A DNA stretch of 64,000 nucleotides, taken from the NCBI RefSeq assembly GCF_900107745.1, contig NZ_FNRO01000007.1, forward strand, positions 124,001-188,000, given 5' to 3'. A program made the translations under genes and the position numbers. The stretch is from Variovorax sp. YR216. Its GTDB lineage: Bacteria > Pseudomonadota > Gammaproteobacteria > Burkholderiales > Burkholderiaceae_C. Shown piece after piece: positions 34,955 through 44,531 of this stretch (positions are counted from its first letter, which is position 1; every line of letters starts with the position of its first letter). The notes under the pieces were generated by a model that was not told the DNA's origin, ran no database searches, and worked only from the letters and a program-made list of their open reading frames with translations.

Positions 34955-35125
34955 GAAGTGCATTGGGCAGAATCCCTGCCCCGTCAAAGTCGGCTGTCGA
35001 GCAAACTGAGCCGGGTCGACGAGCGTCGGGTTCTGGCCCGCATCCCGTCACATTCCGCCGGCACGAACGGTCCAAGACGTTCCAGTTGATCAATGTTGCA
35101 CGTCGTCAGCTTCCGTCCTTCATGG

Positions 35126-35782
35126 TCAATTCCCGACGGCCGCTTCCTTCGAGCAGTTGCCGAACTCGCAGCGAAGGGCAAGTGTCTGGCCGTTGGCGCA
35201 TTGAACGCTGTATCGCTCGAAGCCGGGCCCTTTCTCTTCAAGGACGGCCCGCGGCACGGTGCTGCAGTTCGTGGCCTTTGCAAACTTCTCGGCGACGTAC
35301 GTATCCAGACCCGTCTTGCGGGTTGGCAATGAAGGTCCAATCGGCGTGGCAGCGACATATGTGACCGTCACGTTCGGGTCCATGTTCCTATAGCCTTTGC
35401 GGGCCATGCAATCGACCAAGGCCGATTGCTGCATCCTCGGCTCCGCGGGCCCGCCGCCCGGATATGCCTCGTCGTACACCGCAGTGGCGATACCCCCGAC
35501 CAGCGCTGCGCCCGCCACCGCCACGGGAAAGACCATGGCCACGCCAATCACGATGACATCCGAGACTTCGCTGCCGTACATCCTGGTGCGCTGCACCCGC
35601 ATATTCGACGCTACGGTCCGGCACGTTTCAACGTCCTTCGCAAAGGCATCGGCCTGAACACCCTCCATATCGACCATCGGAGCGTAGGCCGCGCCTGAAC
35701 CTTGACCCGGCACGGTCGACGGTTGAGTTGCGCAGCCGCAGGCAAGCACGACCACGCAGATTGCACTCAAGACGTTCTTCAC
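35126..35782 (-). CDS. Hypothetical lipoprotein with a glycine/alanine membrane segment
   Basis: 218 residues from a GTG start that places a lipoprotein signal at the very N-terminus (KNVLSAICVVVLAC); an ATG 33 codons upstream would bury it. A hydrophobic segment follows near residue 90 (VIVIGVAMVFPVAVAGAALVGG). Eight or so cysteines are scattered through the C-terminal half, including CMARKGYRN and FGNCSKE at the end. The C-M-x-x-K-G-Y segment recurs in small outer-membrane lipoproteins. No function is assigned. It is convergent with the cytochrome gene. Confidence 0.55.
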   Translation of the reverse strand: MKNVLSAICVVVLACGCATQPSTVPGQGSGAAYAPMVDMEGVQADAFAKDVETCRTVASNMRVQRTRMYGSEVSDVIVIGVAMVFPVAVAGAALVGGIATAVYDEAYPGGGPAEPRMQQSALVDCMARKGYRNMDPNVTVTYVAATPIGPSLPTRKTGLDTYVAEKFAKATNCSTVPRAVLEEKGPGFERYSVQCANGQTLALRCEFGNCSKEAAVGN

Positions 35783-35944
35783 AGATATGAAATTGCTAGT
35801 GATGGTTGCTTGGCCAGCTGTCAGTGCGTTTTGCGCGGAGACCGAGCACGACAGTCCGCTGTTGGCCGAACTGTGCCACACGGCGTGCAGCTGCAGTCAG
35901 CGCGATTCGTTCGTCCCGATCGCGGAGCAAAATGGAAAGGCGGA

Positions 35945-36301
35945 ATGAAAGAAACGGCCATGAAGCTTCTGAAGCTCGCGTGCGTCGCGGTCCTGGTCGG
36001 GTTGCCATGCCTGGCAACTGCGGAATCGCTGCGGTGCCCTGGAGGCATCGTCGCGGAGGGTGACTCTCGTTTGTCTGTCATCTACAAGTGCGGCCAGCCG
36101 GTGCTCACGGACACGTACTGTGCGCCGGTGTACTACGGCGGCACGCTCAATGTGGTTCCAGAGCCTTTCGCATCGGCTGTGGTGCCGTGCCAGCAAATCG
36201 AACAATGGCTCTACGAGCGCGGGCCGGGCGATTTGATGGCCACTGTCTTCCTGCGCTCGGGCGTGGTGCAGTCGATCGTGTACGGTCGCCAGCCACGATA
36301 G
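35945..36301 (+). CDS. DUF2845-family secreted protein
   Basis: 118 residues. A signal peptide (MKLLKLACVAVLVGLPCLATA, by its core LLKLACVAVLVG) ends near residue 26. The mature domain shows the DUF2845 pattern: C-x-G-x-I-V-A-E-G-D-S with VIYKCGQP, then IEQWLYERGPGDLMATVFL and VQSIVYG. These small periplasmic proteins have no known role. A second ATG five codons in is equally placed for the signal peptide. Confidence 0.68.
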   Translation: MKETAMKLLKLACVAVLVGLPCLATAESLRCPGGIVAEGDSRLSVIYKCGQPVLTDTYCAPVYYGGTLNVVPEPFASAVVPCQQIEQWLYERGPGDLMATVFLRSGVVQSIVYGRQPR

Positions 36302-36375
36302 CTTTGTTGCAGCGCCGGACTTGGCCACTGACTCATCCGGCTCAGCGTGACCGTGTCGCGGTCAGTCTGGGGCGC

Positions 36376-36534
36376 TCATTCCTCAGGAAATAGCCAAACG
36401 CGTTCGATGAGCCCGTTTGCCACGTGGTAGACCGCCACAACTTCGAAAGGCCGTTCTCGCAAGCTGAACACACGCTCGTGGTCGATGACCTTGGTCCCGA
36501 TTCCAGAGTGGCCCGCTGCCACCTGACGGCACCT
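36376..36534 (-). pseudogene. 3' remnant of a SnoaL-like/NTF2-fold gene
   Basis: On the minus strand a 52-codon stretch ends in VIDHERV, RPFEVVAVYHVANGLIERVW and LFPEE, then TGA. This is the typical C-terminal beta-strand pair of small SnoaL-like (NTF2-fold) polyketide cyclase/isomerase-related proteins. A stop (36535-36537) cuts the frame upstream, and no neighbouring frame encodes the missing N-terminal two thirds (about 80-90 residues). I read it as a truncated relic left next to the efflux operon. Could also be a short expressed peptide from a GTG, which I think unlikely. Confidence 0.55.
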
Positions 36535-36662
36535 TCATCGCGTCCTGACCCTCGTTGCCGTTCTCGCTGGCGTTGGCGCAGTCGCAGGCTCCTGCGCAGA
36601 GCCTGAATCGGCACGACGTTGGACGTTCCGGTCCCTGCTTCGACTTCTGCGCGGTAGCCAAG

Positions 36663-38198
36663 CTACTGCGGCGCGGCACCGAGCGAGCCGGTCGCGAAGG
36701 CCAGCGTCGCCGCCGCCGACAGCGCATGGCTGTACGCATCGGCCGCGGCATTGCGGGCCAGCAGCCATTGGGTGTCGGCAAGCGCAACCTCGGTGACCGT
36801 GCCGACACCGTGGCGGTAGGCATCCAGGCGCGCGTCGAAGGTGATTCGCGCCGCGGCCTCCAGTGCAGTGGCCGCTTCGTGCGCCGCGAGGCTCGTCTGC
36901 AGCGCATCCTGCGCCTGCACGATCTGCAGGACCGCGTCCGAGCGCGCCTTGTCCAGGGTCGCCGCCGCCCTGTCGACGTCGGCGCGCGCCTGTTCGACCG
37001 CGGCGTTGCGCAGGCCGCCGTCGTAGAGCGGGACCGCCACGCCGAAGAGCACCGATCCTCCGGCGCCGCGGCTGGTGACGTTGTTGGTGATCGACTGCTG
37101 GTCGAACGACGGCAGTGCGGTCACGCCCAGCCGGCCGGTGCCGTAGGTGCCGACCGCCGACATAAAGACCTTGGGCTTGAAGGCCGCTTCGGCCGCCGCG
37201 GCCTTGGCCATGCTCGCCTTCTGCGCCGCATACGCAGCCAGCATGTCGGGGCGGCGGGCGAGTGCCTCGGACACGATCTTCTCCACCGGATCCGCCATCG
37301 ACGCCGAAAGCTTGCGGCCCGACACGTCCGCCACCTTGAGCCGGGTGAGCGGCGAGATGCCCATGGCCGCGATCAGGGCCACGTAGGTGCTCTGCGCCGC
37401 GCCCTGCGCCTGCACGCGCGCGAGCTGCGCCTGCGCGGTCGCCTGGTGCGTCTGCGCGACATCGATGACGGTGCCGACGCCGTGCTTGTAGCGGTCCTGC
37501 GCGGCGGCCTCGATCTCGCGGGCGTTGACCAGCGCCTTCTCCGCGTTGTCGACGTGCGTGCGCGCAGCGGCGTGCGCATAGAAGGCCAGGCAGACATCGT
37601 GGATCACGCGCTGGTGGGCGAAGGTGAATGCGATGTTCGATGCGGACGAGAGCTGCTCGGTCGCGTCGACCACCGCGTCGCGTTCGCCGAAGTCGAAGAG
37701 CAGCCATTGCAGCGCCAGCGCGCCGACGGCGCCGCTGCCGGAGACGTTGTTGTCGACACCGATGCCGAGCGTGGAGTTGTTCGCGTTGAACCGTTGATAG
37801 CCGCCGACCGCGCTGGCCGACAGATGCGGAAGATAGGCCGCGCGTGCGACACCCACCGCCGACGCGGCCGCACGCGCGGTGGCCCAGGCGACGCGCGTCT
37901 GTGGGCTGTTGGACTGCGCGATGTCGATGAGCTCGGGCAGCGTATAGGCGTGGTCCGCGTCGATGGACGTCGGCGCGGGCGGCAGGACGCCGAGCGCGGG
38001 GTTGGACGGCAGCACATGCGACGCCGCGGTGCCTCCCGCGTCGCCGGCCGTCTTCGGGGGGCGGATGTTGCCGGCCGCGTCCACCGAGGCCTTCCAGGGC
38101 CGGTCGGGCGCGGGCGGCGCGAGATCGGCCGGCGGCGAAGCGCATGCGGCCGCCAGGAACGCCGCCGCCAAGGGGATCGACACGCTACGTCGCTTCAC
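36663..38198 (-). CDS. TolC/NodT-family outer-membrane efflux protein
   Basis: 511 residues from a GTG start. It begins with a lipoprotein-like signal (SIPLAAAFLAAACAS). Two repeats of the long coiled-coil/beta-barrel unit follow, the usual TolC duplication, with YTLPELIDIAQSNSPQTRVA in the first and FGVAVPLYDGGLRNAAVEQA in the second. It forms the exit duct of a tripartite pump. The start overlaps the end of the FUSC gene by 14 bases and it is last in the operon ytcA-like, hlyD, FUSC, tolC. Confidence 0.88.
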   Translation of the reverse strand: MKRRSVSIPLAAAFLAAACASPPADLAPPAPDRPWKASVDAAGNIRPPKTAGDAGGTAASHVLPSNPALGVLPPAPTSIDADHAYTLPELIDIAQSNSPQTRVAWATARAAASAVGVARAAYLPHLSASAVGGYQRFNANNSTLGIGVDNNVSGSGAVGALALQWLLFDFGERDAVVDATEQLSSASNIAFTFAHQRVIHDVCLAFYAHAAARTHVDNAEKALVNAREIEAAAQDRYKHGVGTVIDVAQTHQATAQAQLARVQAQGAAQSTYVALIAAMGISPLTRLKVADVSGRKLSASMADPVEKIVSEALARRPDMLAAYAAQKASMAKAAAAEAAFKPKVFMSAVGTYGTGRLGVTALPSFDQQSITNNVTSRGAGGSVLFGVAVPLYDGGLRNAAVEQARADVDRAAATLDKARSDAVLQIVQAQDALQTSLAAHEAATALEAAARITFDARLDAYRHGVGTVTEVALADTQWLLARNAAADAYSHALSAAATLAFATGSLGAAPQ

Positions 38199-40161
38199 GG
38201 GGCCTCTCCGATGCGGTCTCGGCGCTTGTCGAGCCGAGCGGCTCCGACGTCGCAAGTGCCGCTTCGAGATCGTGAAGCCGCTGGTTCACGAGCGCTTCAA
38301 GCGGATCTTGCAGGTCCGGCGCCGGCGCCGGCCGCGCTTCGGGCGCGGTGGCGCCGGCGATGCGCTCCAGCCGCGGCAGGAAGGCGGATGCTGCGCCTTC
38401 GCTCGTGAGCATCGCCAACGGTTCCTGCAGCGCGCCGACCTGTCGCACGATCTCGCGGCGATGCGCCAGCCATGCGTCGGAAGGGCGGACCGAATCCGGC
38501 TCGTAGTGCGCGATGTCGAGATCGGACTCGATCGCGCCCAGGCTGCCGAGCCATTCGCCGGCGGCCTCGGGCGGCCGCGCGCCGGTGCGCGATTCGGCCG
38601 CGAGGCGCGCGAGAGCATCTGCGATGCCCGATTCGATCCGCGCTGCCACCCCGAGCGGCCAGAAGTGCGCCGACGCCACATAGGCCACCAGGTTGCCGAT
38701 CAGGACGCCGATGATGCGATCGCGGATCGTCAGCATGTCGAACGACGGGCCGGGGCCCTGCACCGCGCACAGCAGGAAGGCGAAGCCGATCTGGAAGCCG
38801 GCATAGGCGATGCGCGGACTGCCGGCCGCGACCCAGGCCGCGATCAGCGTGCCCGCGAACACCGCCGCCATCAGGCCGCCGATCGAGTGGAGCGACGGCA
38901 CGACATAGAGCAGCGTGAACAAGCCGAGCACCGCGCCCACGAGGCAGCCTGCGATGCGCAGGCTCAGTTTTTCCACGCTCTCGGCGACCGTGCCGAGCGA
39001 CACGATGAAGACGGTGATGAAGCAGGTGTGGATCGTCGGCCAGTCGAGCAGCGAATAGAGCAGGTAGCAGAACATCGCCGCGCCGGTGGTCTTCAACGCG
39101 AAGCGGACGTGGTCGCTGTTGGTGAAGGCATCGGGCCGCAGGAAGCCGCCACGCTCCTGCGGCGCCGCGGGTGCGATCCGTTGCGGTAGGGTGAAGCGAG
39201 CCAGCAGGTGGTCGAAGACGCGTTGCACGCGCGCGGCCAGCGTGGGTGCGGGCGCGCCGTTCGCGGTGTCCGCCGCGTCGGAGTCGGGTGCGTCAAGGCG
39301 GCCTGCGGCGATGTCCTGCGCCTTCGCGTCGACCGAACGGGCGAGCGCCTCGCGCGCCTCCTGCGGCAGCTGGGCCTGCGGCGTCTGCGAGGCGAACGCG
39401 GTGAGCGACATCAACTCGGAAGTGCTGCCAGCCGCCTGCCGCAGCGCTGCCGTTTCCGGTGCCGGCGCGCTGCGCTCGGCGCCCGCGAGCTTCAGCCACG
39501 TCCGGATCTCGCCATCGCCCTCGCGCGCGCTATCGGCGAAGGCTTGCGCGGCTTGCGGTTCGGCCTCGCGCAGCATCGCAGCGACGAGCCGCAGGCGATG
39601 CGCCAGGGCACGCTGCACCAGCTGGCGCGGCGAGGGCGCGATCAACAGCGCGACCACCACGCCCACCGCGGCCGGGATGCCGACGAACAGCCATGCGTAC
39701 AGCAGCCCGCGCGTCGCGAGTTCGCCGATCGGCATCCGGCCGAGCACGTCCAGCGCATAGGCGACGATCAGCGCCACGATGCCGCCGCCGGCGCCGAGCT
39801 TGCTCGCCGAGACGAGAAACAGGAGACCGAAGGCGATGACCGTCATGCTCGCGACGCGCCACGGCGGCCGGTCGAGCGTGGCGTTCGCGACGAAGAGGAC
39901 GAAGCCGATCAGCAGGGTGATCAGCAGCGCGGCGGCAACGCTCAGGAGCACGCTGGTCGCGCGATCGCGCTTGACGAGGAAGAAGGCCACGTAGGCCGTG
40001 AGCGCCGGCTCGGGTGTGCCGTAGAGCGCGGTGATCATCACGGTCAGGGTGCAGATCAGCGCGAGCCGGGCGGCGAATTCGAGCCGGCCCGGCTCCGGGG
40101 CCAGCAGGCGCAGCCAGCCCATCGCGCCGGATGAGGCCGCCTCAGCGGCAGGCGGCGCCAT
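38185..40161 (-). CDS. FUSC-family inner-membrane transporter (fusaric acid/aromatic acid efflux)
   Basis: 658 residues with two blocks of about five to six hydrophobic helices (roughly 25-185 and 365-520), each followed by a cytosolic helical region, the AaeB/FusC plan. Recognisable pieces are YGTPEPALTAYVAFFLVKRD and TIHTCFITVFIVSLGTVAES. ATG 40161 follows GAGGTGGGAC. It overlaps the HlyD-like gene by 20 bases and the TolC-like gene by 14. Family members expel fusaric acid, p-hydroxybenzoate and similar toxic carboxylic acids; the exact cargo is unknown. Confidence 0.87.
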   Translation of the reverse strand: MAPPAAEAASSGAMGWLRLLAPEPGRLEFAARLALICTLTVMITALYGTPEPALTAYVAFFLVKRDRATSVLLSVAAALLITLLIGFVLFVANATLDRPPWRVASMTVIAFGLLFLVSASKLGAGGGIVALIVAYALDVLGRMPIGELATRGLLYAWLFVGIPAAVGVVVALLIAPSPRQLVQRALAHRLRLVAAMLREAEPQAAQAFADSAREGDGEIRTWLKLAGAERSAPAPETAALRQAAGSTSELMSLTAFASQTPQAQLPQEAREALARSVDAKAQDIAAGRLDAPDSDAADTANGAPAPTLAARVQRVFDHLLARFTLPQRIAPAAPQERGGFLRPDAFTNSDHVRFALKTTGAAMFCYLLYSLLDWPTIHTCFITVFIVSLGTVAESVEKLSLRIAGCLVGAVLGLFTLLYVVPSLHSIGGLMAAVFAGTLIAAWVAAGSPRIAYAGFQIGFAFLLCAVQGPGPSFDMLTIRDRIIGVLIGNLVAYVASAHFWPLGVAARIESGIADALARLAAESRTGARPPEAAGEWLGSLGAIESDLDIAHYEPDSVRPSDAWLAHRREIVRQVGALQEPLAMLTSEGAASAFLPRLERIAGATAPEARPAPAPDLQDPLEALVNQRLHDLEAALATSEPLGSTSAETASERPREAT

Positions 40162-41185
40162 GTCCCACCTCGACCACGGCACTGGCGCCGACGCGCGTGA
40201 GCGCGGGCGGCGGCTCCGTGAGGCGCACCCGCACCGGAAAACGCCGCGCCACCCGCACCCAGTTCAGCGAGCTCTGCACATAGGGCAGCGAGCGCGGCAG
40301 GTTGAGGCGATCGTCGGCGAGCACGCCCCAGCCGATTCCGTCGACCACGCCCCGGATCGGCTGGCGGCGGTCCACCATCGAATAGACGGTGGCGCACTGG
40401 CCTTCCTGCACCTGATGCAGCTCGGTCTCGCGCAGGTTGGCGATGGCGAACCATTCCTCGGTGTTGATGAGGGTGAACAGCGACTGCGACGGCACGACCA
40501 TTTCGCCCGCGGACACCGTGAGGCCCACGATGCGTCCGTCGTGCGGCGCGCGCACGGAGGTGTCGTCCAGCGCGCGCTTGGCGATGGCGAGCGCCGCTTC
40601 GGCCGCAGCGACCGCGGCGACGCCGCCTGCATCGTCGGCGATCGCGCGCTCCGCGGCCTGCGCCTGCTCCCTGGCTTGTCGCAACGAGGTGGCGGCGTCC
40701 TGCCGCGCGGTCTGCGCCTGATCGAGCTGCTGCTGCGGCACATAGCCTTTCTGCACAAGGGGACGCAGGCGCTCCTCGGTGCGCTCGGTCAGGCCCAGGT
40801 TCGTCGTGGCGCGACGTGTCTGTTCAGCTGCCGTCACCGCCGCCGAACGCTGCGTGGACACGACGCGCCGCTGCGAATCGAGCGCCGCGCGAGCAACGTC
40901 GACATTGGCCTCGGCCTGCGCGACCGCGAGCTTGTAGGGCAGAGGATCGATCTGGAAGAGCAGGTCACGCTTGCGCACCTGCTGGTTCTCGCGCACCGGC
41001 AGTTCGATGATGCGGCCGCCGACGGCCGCGGCCACGTGGACGATGTCGGCATCGATGGTCGCGTCGTCCGTCGAAGGCCGGCTCGCCAGGTTGACGCCCA
41101 CTGCCACCACGGCGCAGACCGCGATGATCGCCAGCGAAAGCGCCAGACGCCGCCCCCGTGTCGATCGGCCGGCGTTCTTCGTCAC
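40142..41185 (-). CDS. HlyD/EmrA-family membrane fusion protein
   Basis: 347 residues from a GTG start. One N-terminal membrane helix (LALSLAIIAVCAVVAVGV) leads into the periplasmic adaptor: the lipoyl half-motif IVHVAAAVGGRIIELPVREN, a long alpha-hairpin rich in Q/A/R (about 85-190), the second lipoyl half VRAPHDGRIVGLTVSAGEMV and a C-terminal beta-barrel. It links the FUSC transporter to the TolC-like duct. It overlaps the small YtcA-like gene upstream by 4 bases (GTGA). Confidence 0.9.
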   Translation of the reverse strand: MTKNAGRSTRGRRLALSLAIIAVCAVVAVGVNLASRPSTDDATIDADIVHVAAAVGGRIIELPVRENQQVRKRDLLFQIDPLPYKLAVAQAEANVDVARAALDSQRRVVSTQRSAAVTAAEQTRRATTNLGLTERTEERLRPLVQKGYVPQQQLDQAQTARQDAATSLRQAREQAQAAERAIADDAGGVAAVAAAEAALAIAKRALDDTSVRAPHDGRIVGLTVSAGEMVVPSQSLFTLINTEEWFAIANLRETELHQVQEGQCATVYSMVDRRQPIRGVVDGIGWGVLADDRLNLPRSLPYVQSSLNWVRVARRFPVRVRLTEPPPALTRVGASAVVEVGHGAACR

Positions 41186-41442
41186 AGCCCCACCCAGACC
41201 CACCAGAGCAGCGCCGCGATGGCCGCGCCGATGGCCGTGCACACGAAGAGCTGCAGCGGCAGCAACTGCGCCACGCCGCTCATGACGAACAGGGCGCGCG
41301 CGACGGCGGCGCCCACGACGCCGATCAGCGCGCAAAGCAGCCACGCCGGGAAATACGCACCGGCGAGCGGGATCGAGGGCGCGCCGGCGCAACCGGCCAG
41401 GAACACCATCGCGAATCCCGCGGCAACACGTGCCTGAAGCAT
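41182..41442 (-). CDS. YtcA-family small membrane lipoprotein
   Basis: 86 residues. A lipoprotein signal ends with FLAGC, and two further hydrophobic helices follow (AWLLCALIGVVGAAVARALF and LFVCTAIGAAIAALLWWVWV). This is the small-subunit type that precedes HlyD and FUSC genes in many aromatic-acid efflux operons. Its role in the pump is not known. It is the first gene of the minus-strand operon, divergent across 175 bp from the pyridine-nucleotide oxidoreductase gene. Confidence 0.72.
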   Translation of the reverse strand: MLQARVAAGFAMVFLAGCAGAPSIPLAGAYFPAWLLCALIGVVGAAVARALFVMSGVAQLLPLQLFVCTAIGAAIAALLWWVWVGL

Positions 41443-41617
41443 GGACCTCCCTCGATGCATGGAACGATGCGCGGCGCTTGTGCAATCCATGCACAGGCGC
41501 GGGCGTACGGCGGGCATATCTTCCCAAAGGAACAGCGGAAAGCCAACCCCGCCGCGAGCACAATGACGCAGGGCGCGGGCGTCCTGCCGAGTCGCCCCGG
41601 CGAGAGAAGGAGAGCAC

Positions 41618-43003
41618 ATGACCCCCGAGCATTGGGATGCGCTGGTCGTGGGTGCCGGCCAGGCGGGGCCGGCACTGGCCGTGCGACTCGCGCAGGCCGG
41701 TCACCGGACCGCACTCATCGAGCGCGACCGCCTCGGCGGCACCTGCGTCAACACCGGGTGCACACCGACGAAGACGCTGGTTGCCAGTGCGCGCGTCGCG
41801 GCACTGGCCCGCAGGGCCGGGGAGTTCGGCGTCGATATTGGCGGAGAAGTCTCCATCGACTTCGCACGGGTGATGGCACGCATGCGCGGCGTCGTCGGGC
41901 AGTCGTCGAGCGGCCTTGAAAAGTGGCTGACGCAGACCGAAGGCCTCGAACTCGTCTCGGGTCATGCCCGCTTCTCGGCGCCCGACACGCTCGTGGTGGG
42001 CGAGCGCGTGCTCCAGGCGCCGAAGATCTTCCTCAACGTCGGCTGCCGCCCGGTGCAGCCGGACTGGGCACGCCGGTCGGGCGTGGCCTACCTCACGAGC
42101 GACACGCTGCTCTCGCTGGAGGCGCTGCCGCCGCATCTCGCCATCGTGGGCGGCGGCGCGATCGGGCTGGAGTTCGCACAGATATTCCGGCGGCTGGGCA
42201 GCCAGGTGACCCTCTTCGAGATGGGCGAGCGCCTGCTGCCGCGCGAGGACCCGGAGGCCGCCGCGGAAGTCCGCGCCGCGCTCGAAAGCGATGGCGTCCG
42301 TTTCGAGCTCGGATCGAGTTGCTTCGGCCTCGAAGCGGGAGAGAAGGACGAGCCCGTCATGGTGAGCTTCGCCTGCGGTCCGATTCGCGAGCGCAGGGGC
42401 GCGACGCATGTCCTCGTCGCCGTCGGCCGCCAGCCCAACACCGAAGACCTCGGGCTCGATCTTGTGGGGGTCGCCACGGATGCGCGGGGCTTCATCCGCG
42501 TGGATGGCGAGTTGCGCACCAATGTTCCCGGCATCTGGGCACTGGGCGATGTGAACGGCCGTGGTGCATTCACGCACACCTCGTGGAACGACCACGAGAT
42601 CGTGGCCGCGAACCTGCTCGACGGCGAGGCGCGCAGCATCGACCAGCGCGTGGCGCGCTATGCGCTGTACGTCGATCCGCCGCTCGCGCGGATCGGCGAT
42701 TCGGAACAGCAGGCGCGCGAACGCGGCGGGCGCGTGCTCGTCGGGCTCATGCCCATGAAGGACGTGGGCCGCGCGCGCGAACGTTCCGAGACGCGCGGCT
42801 TCATGAAGGTGCTCGTCGACGCCGATTCGATGCGGCTCATCGGCGCGACCTTCGTCTGCATCGAGGCCGACGAGGTGATCCATTCGCTGATCGCGATCCT
42901 GAACGCGGGGGGCGACGTGCGCAGCATCGCGACGAGCGTGCCGATCCACCCCACCGTCAGCGAACTGATCCCGACGATGCTGCAGCGGCTCAAGTCCCTT
43001 TGA
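41618..43003 (+). CDS. Pyridine nucleotide-disulfide oxidoreductase (mercuric reductase/dihydrolipoyl dehydrogenase-like)
   Basis: 461 residues. The FAD motif is VVGAGQAGPALAVRLAQAG, the redox-active disulfide is GGTCVNTGCTPTKT, the NAD(P) motif is IVGGGAIGLEFAQ, and the C-terminal dimer-interface histidine lies in PIHPTVSELIPTM. It lacks the N-terminal HMA domain and the C-terminal vicinal cysteines of MerA, and no lipoyl-enzyme genes are nearby, so neither classical role is supported. It may reduce small disulfides or quinones. ATG 41618 follows AGAAGGAGAGCAC. The 3' end overlaps the convergent ligase gene by 14 bases. Confidence 0.82.
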   Translation: MTPEHWDALVVGAGQAGPALAVRLAQAGHRTALIERDRLGGTCVNTGCTPTKTLVASARVAALARRAGEFGVDIGGEVSIDFARVMARMRGVVGQSSSGLEKWLTQTEGLELVSGHARFSAPDTLVVGERVLQAPKIFLNVGCRPVQPDWARRSGVAYLTSDTLLSLEALPPHLAIVGGGAIGLEFAQIFRRLGSQVTLFEMGERLLPREDPEAAAEVRAALESDGVRFELGSSCFGLEAGEKDEPVMVSFACGPIRERRGATHVLVAVGRQPNTEDLGLDLVGVATDARGFIRVDGELRTNVPGIWALGDVNGRGAFTHTSWNDHEIVAANLLDGEARSIDQRVARYALYVDPPLARIGDSEQQARERGGRVLVGLMPMKDVGRARERSETRGFMKVLVDADSMRLIGATFVCIEADEVIHSLIAILNAGGDVRSIATSVPIHPTVSELIPTMLQRLKSL

Positions 43004-44525
43004 GCAACGCCTTGCGCACGTCCTTCTTCAGCACCTTGCCGACTTTCGAGCGCGGCAGGTCGGGCCAGATCTCGACCTGCTTGGGCGCCTTCACGCTGCC
43101 GATGCGCGCCTTGACGAAGGCCTGGATGTCGACCGGGTCGACACTTTTGCCCGCGCGCAGCTGAAGCACCGCCACCACGCGCTCGCCCCACTTGTCGTCG
43201 GGCAGGCCGACCACCGCGCTGTCCTGCACGTCGGGGTGCTGCATCAATGCCTGCTCGACCTCGACCGAATAGACGTTGAAGCCGCCGCTGATGATCATGT
43301 CCTTCGCGCGGTCGACGATGTGAAGGAAGTTGTCGGCATCGAGGTAGCCGATGTCGCCGGTGTGGTGCCATCCATGGCGCGAGGCCTCGGCGGTGGCCTC
43401 GGCGTCCTTGTAGTAGCCGGCCATGACGAGCGAGCTGCGCACCACGATCTCGCCGGTCTCGCCGCGCGGCAGCACGCGGCCGTCGCCGTCCATCATCGCG
43501 ACCTGCACCAGCGGTCCGGGCCGGCCCGCCGAGGAAAGGCGCTCCCGCGCGACCGATCCGTCGGCCCTGAAGTGATCGCGCGGATGCATCATCGAGATCA
43601 TCATCGGCGCCTCGGTCTGGCCGAAGAGCTGCGCCATCACCGGCCCGATCTTCGTGAGCGCCTCTTCGAGCCGCGCGGCCGAGATCGGCGCTGCGCCATA
43701 CCAGAAGCACTGCAGCGAATCGAGCTTCGTCTCCGCGAGCTTCTCGTGCGCGAGCAGCATGTAGATCAACGTCGGCGGTAGGAAGGTGTGCGTGACCCTG
43801 TGGTGCTCGATCGCGGCGAGGAAATCGCCGATATCGGGCTTGGGAAGGATCACGATGCACCCGCCGAGCGTCATCACCGGCAGGCACAGCACACCGGCGG
43901 CATGCGTCAGCGGGGCGAGCGCGAGATAGACCGGCCGGCCGTCGAAGGGATAGCCCATCAGCGTCAGCGCCGACATCGTCTCCAGGTTGCGGCCGGTCAG
44001 CATCACGCCCTTGGGGCGGCCGGTGGTGCCGCCGGTACCGGCGATCATGGCGACGTCGTCGGGCGGCCGGACCTGCAAGGGTTCGTCCGGGACCCCTTCG
44101 AGCCAGTCGCTGCAGGATGGTGCGATGTCGCACGCGCGATCGAGGCAGACCAGCGTCTTCAGCTTGGGCAGCTGCGTACGCATCTGCTCGACCATCGGCA
44201 GGAAGGCGCTGTGGAAGATCAGCGCCGTGCAATCGAAGGCATCGAGCACGTAGCTGTTTTCGGCCGCCTCGTTGCGCGGATTGATCGGGCACCACACCGC
44301 GCCCGCGCGCGAGATGCCGAACACGCAGGCGAAGGCGTTCGCGTCGTTGCCCGACAGCACGGCAACCTTGTCACCGGGCGCGATGCCCGAGCGCTGCAGC
44401 GCGCGCGCCACCCGGTGGCTGATGCGCTGCACCTGCGCATAGCTCAGGTCCTGCCCGTTCATTGTGAGGCAGGGCGCATCGGTGCCGAGCTGCGCGCCCT
44501 TGTCGAGGTAGTCGGTCAGCCGCAT
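42990..44525 (-). CDS. AMP-dependent acyl-CoA synthetase/ligase
   Basis: 511 residues, ANL superfamily. The phosphate loop reads AGTGGTTGRPKGVMLTG, followed by FGQTEAPM, the YKDAEA/HTGDIGYLD region with the catalytic aspartate, the hinge and the C-terminal lysine in LPRSKVGKVLKK. It activates a carboxylic acid to its CoA thioester through an acyl-adenylate. It is the last of three genes on the minus strand (SDR, saccharopine dehydrogenase-like, ligase) divergent from a TetR regulator, so it is part of one CoA-dependent degradation module. Fatty or aromatic acid substrate not readable. Confidence 0.88.
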   Translation of the reverse strand: MRLTDYLDKGAQLGTDAPCLTMNGQDLSYAQVQRISHRVARALQRSGIAPGDKVAVLSGNDANAFACVFGISRAGAVWCPINPRNEAAENSYVLDAFDCTALIFHSAFLPMVEQMRTQLPKLKTLVCLDRACDIAPSCSDWLEGVPDEPLQVRPPDDVAMIAGTGGTTGRPKGVMLTGRNLETMSALTLMGYPFDGRPVYLALAPLTHAAGVLCLPVMTLGGCIVILPKPDIGDFLAAIEHHRVTHTFLPPTLIYMLLAHEKLAETKLDSLQCFWYGAAPISAARLEEALTKIGPVMAQLFGQTEAPMMISMMHPRDHFRADGSVARERLSSAGRPGPLVQVAMMDGDGRVLPRGETGEIVVRSSLVMAGYYKDAEATAEASRHGWHHTGDIGYLDADNFLHIVDRAKDMIISGGFNVYSVEVEQALMQHPDVQDSAVVGLPDDKWGERVVAVLQLRAGKSVDPVDIQAFVKARIGSVKAPKQVEIWPDLPRSKVGKVLKKDVRKALLKGT

Positions 44526-44531
44526 GGTGGC

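Noticed and set aside
33133..36301. Possible horizontally acquired block (FAD monooxygenase, cytochrome b561, small secreted proteins)
   Set aside because: The stretch looks somewhat less G+C-rich and less operon-like than its surroundings, but there is no mobile gene, flanking repeat or tRNA, and I could not compute composition, so I do not claim transfer.
36383..36907. Open frame of 174 codons across the tolC 3' end
   Set aside because: Out of frame with the TolC-like protein, low-complexity Arg/Pro content, and no continuation of the SnoaL-like relic.
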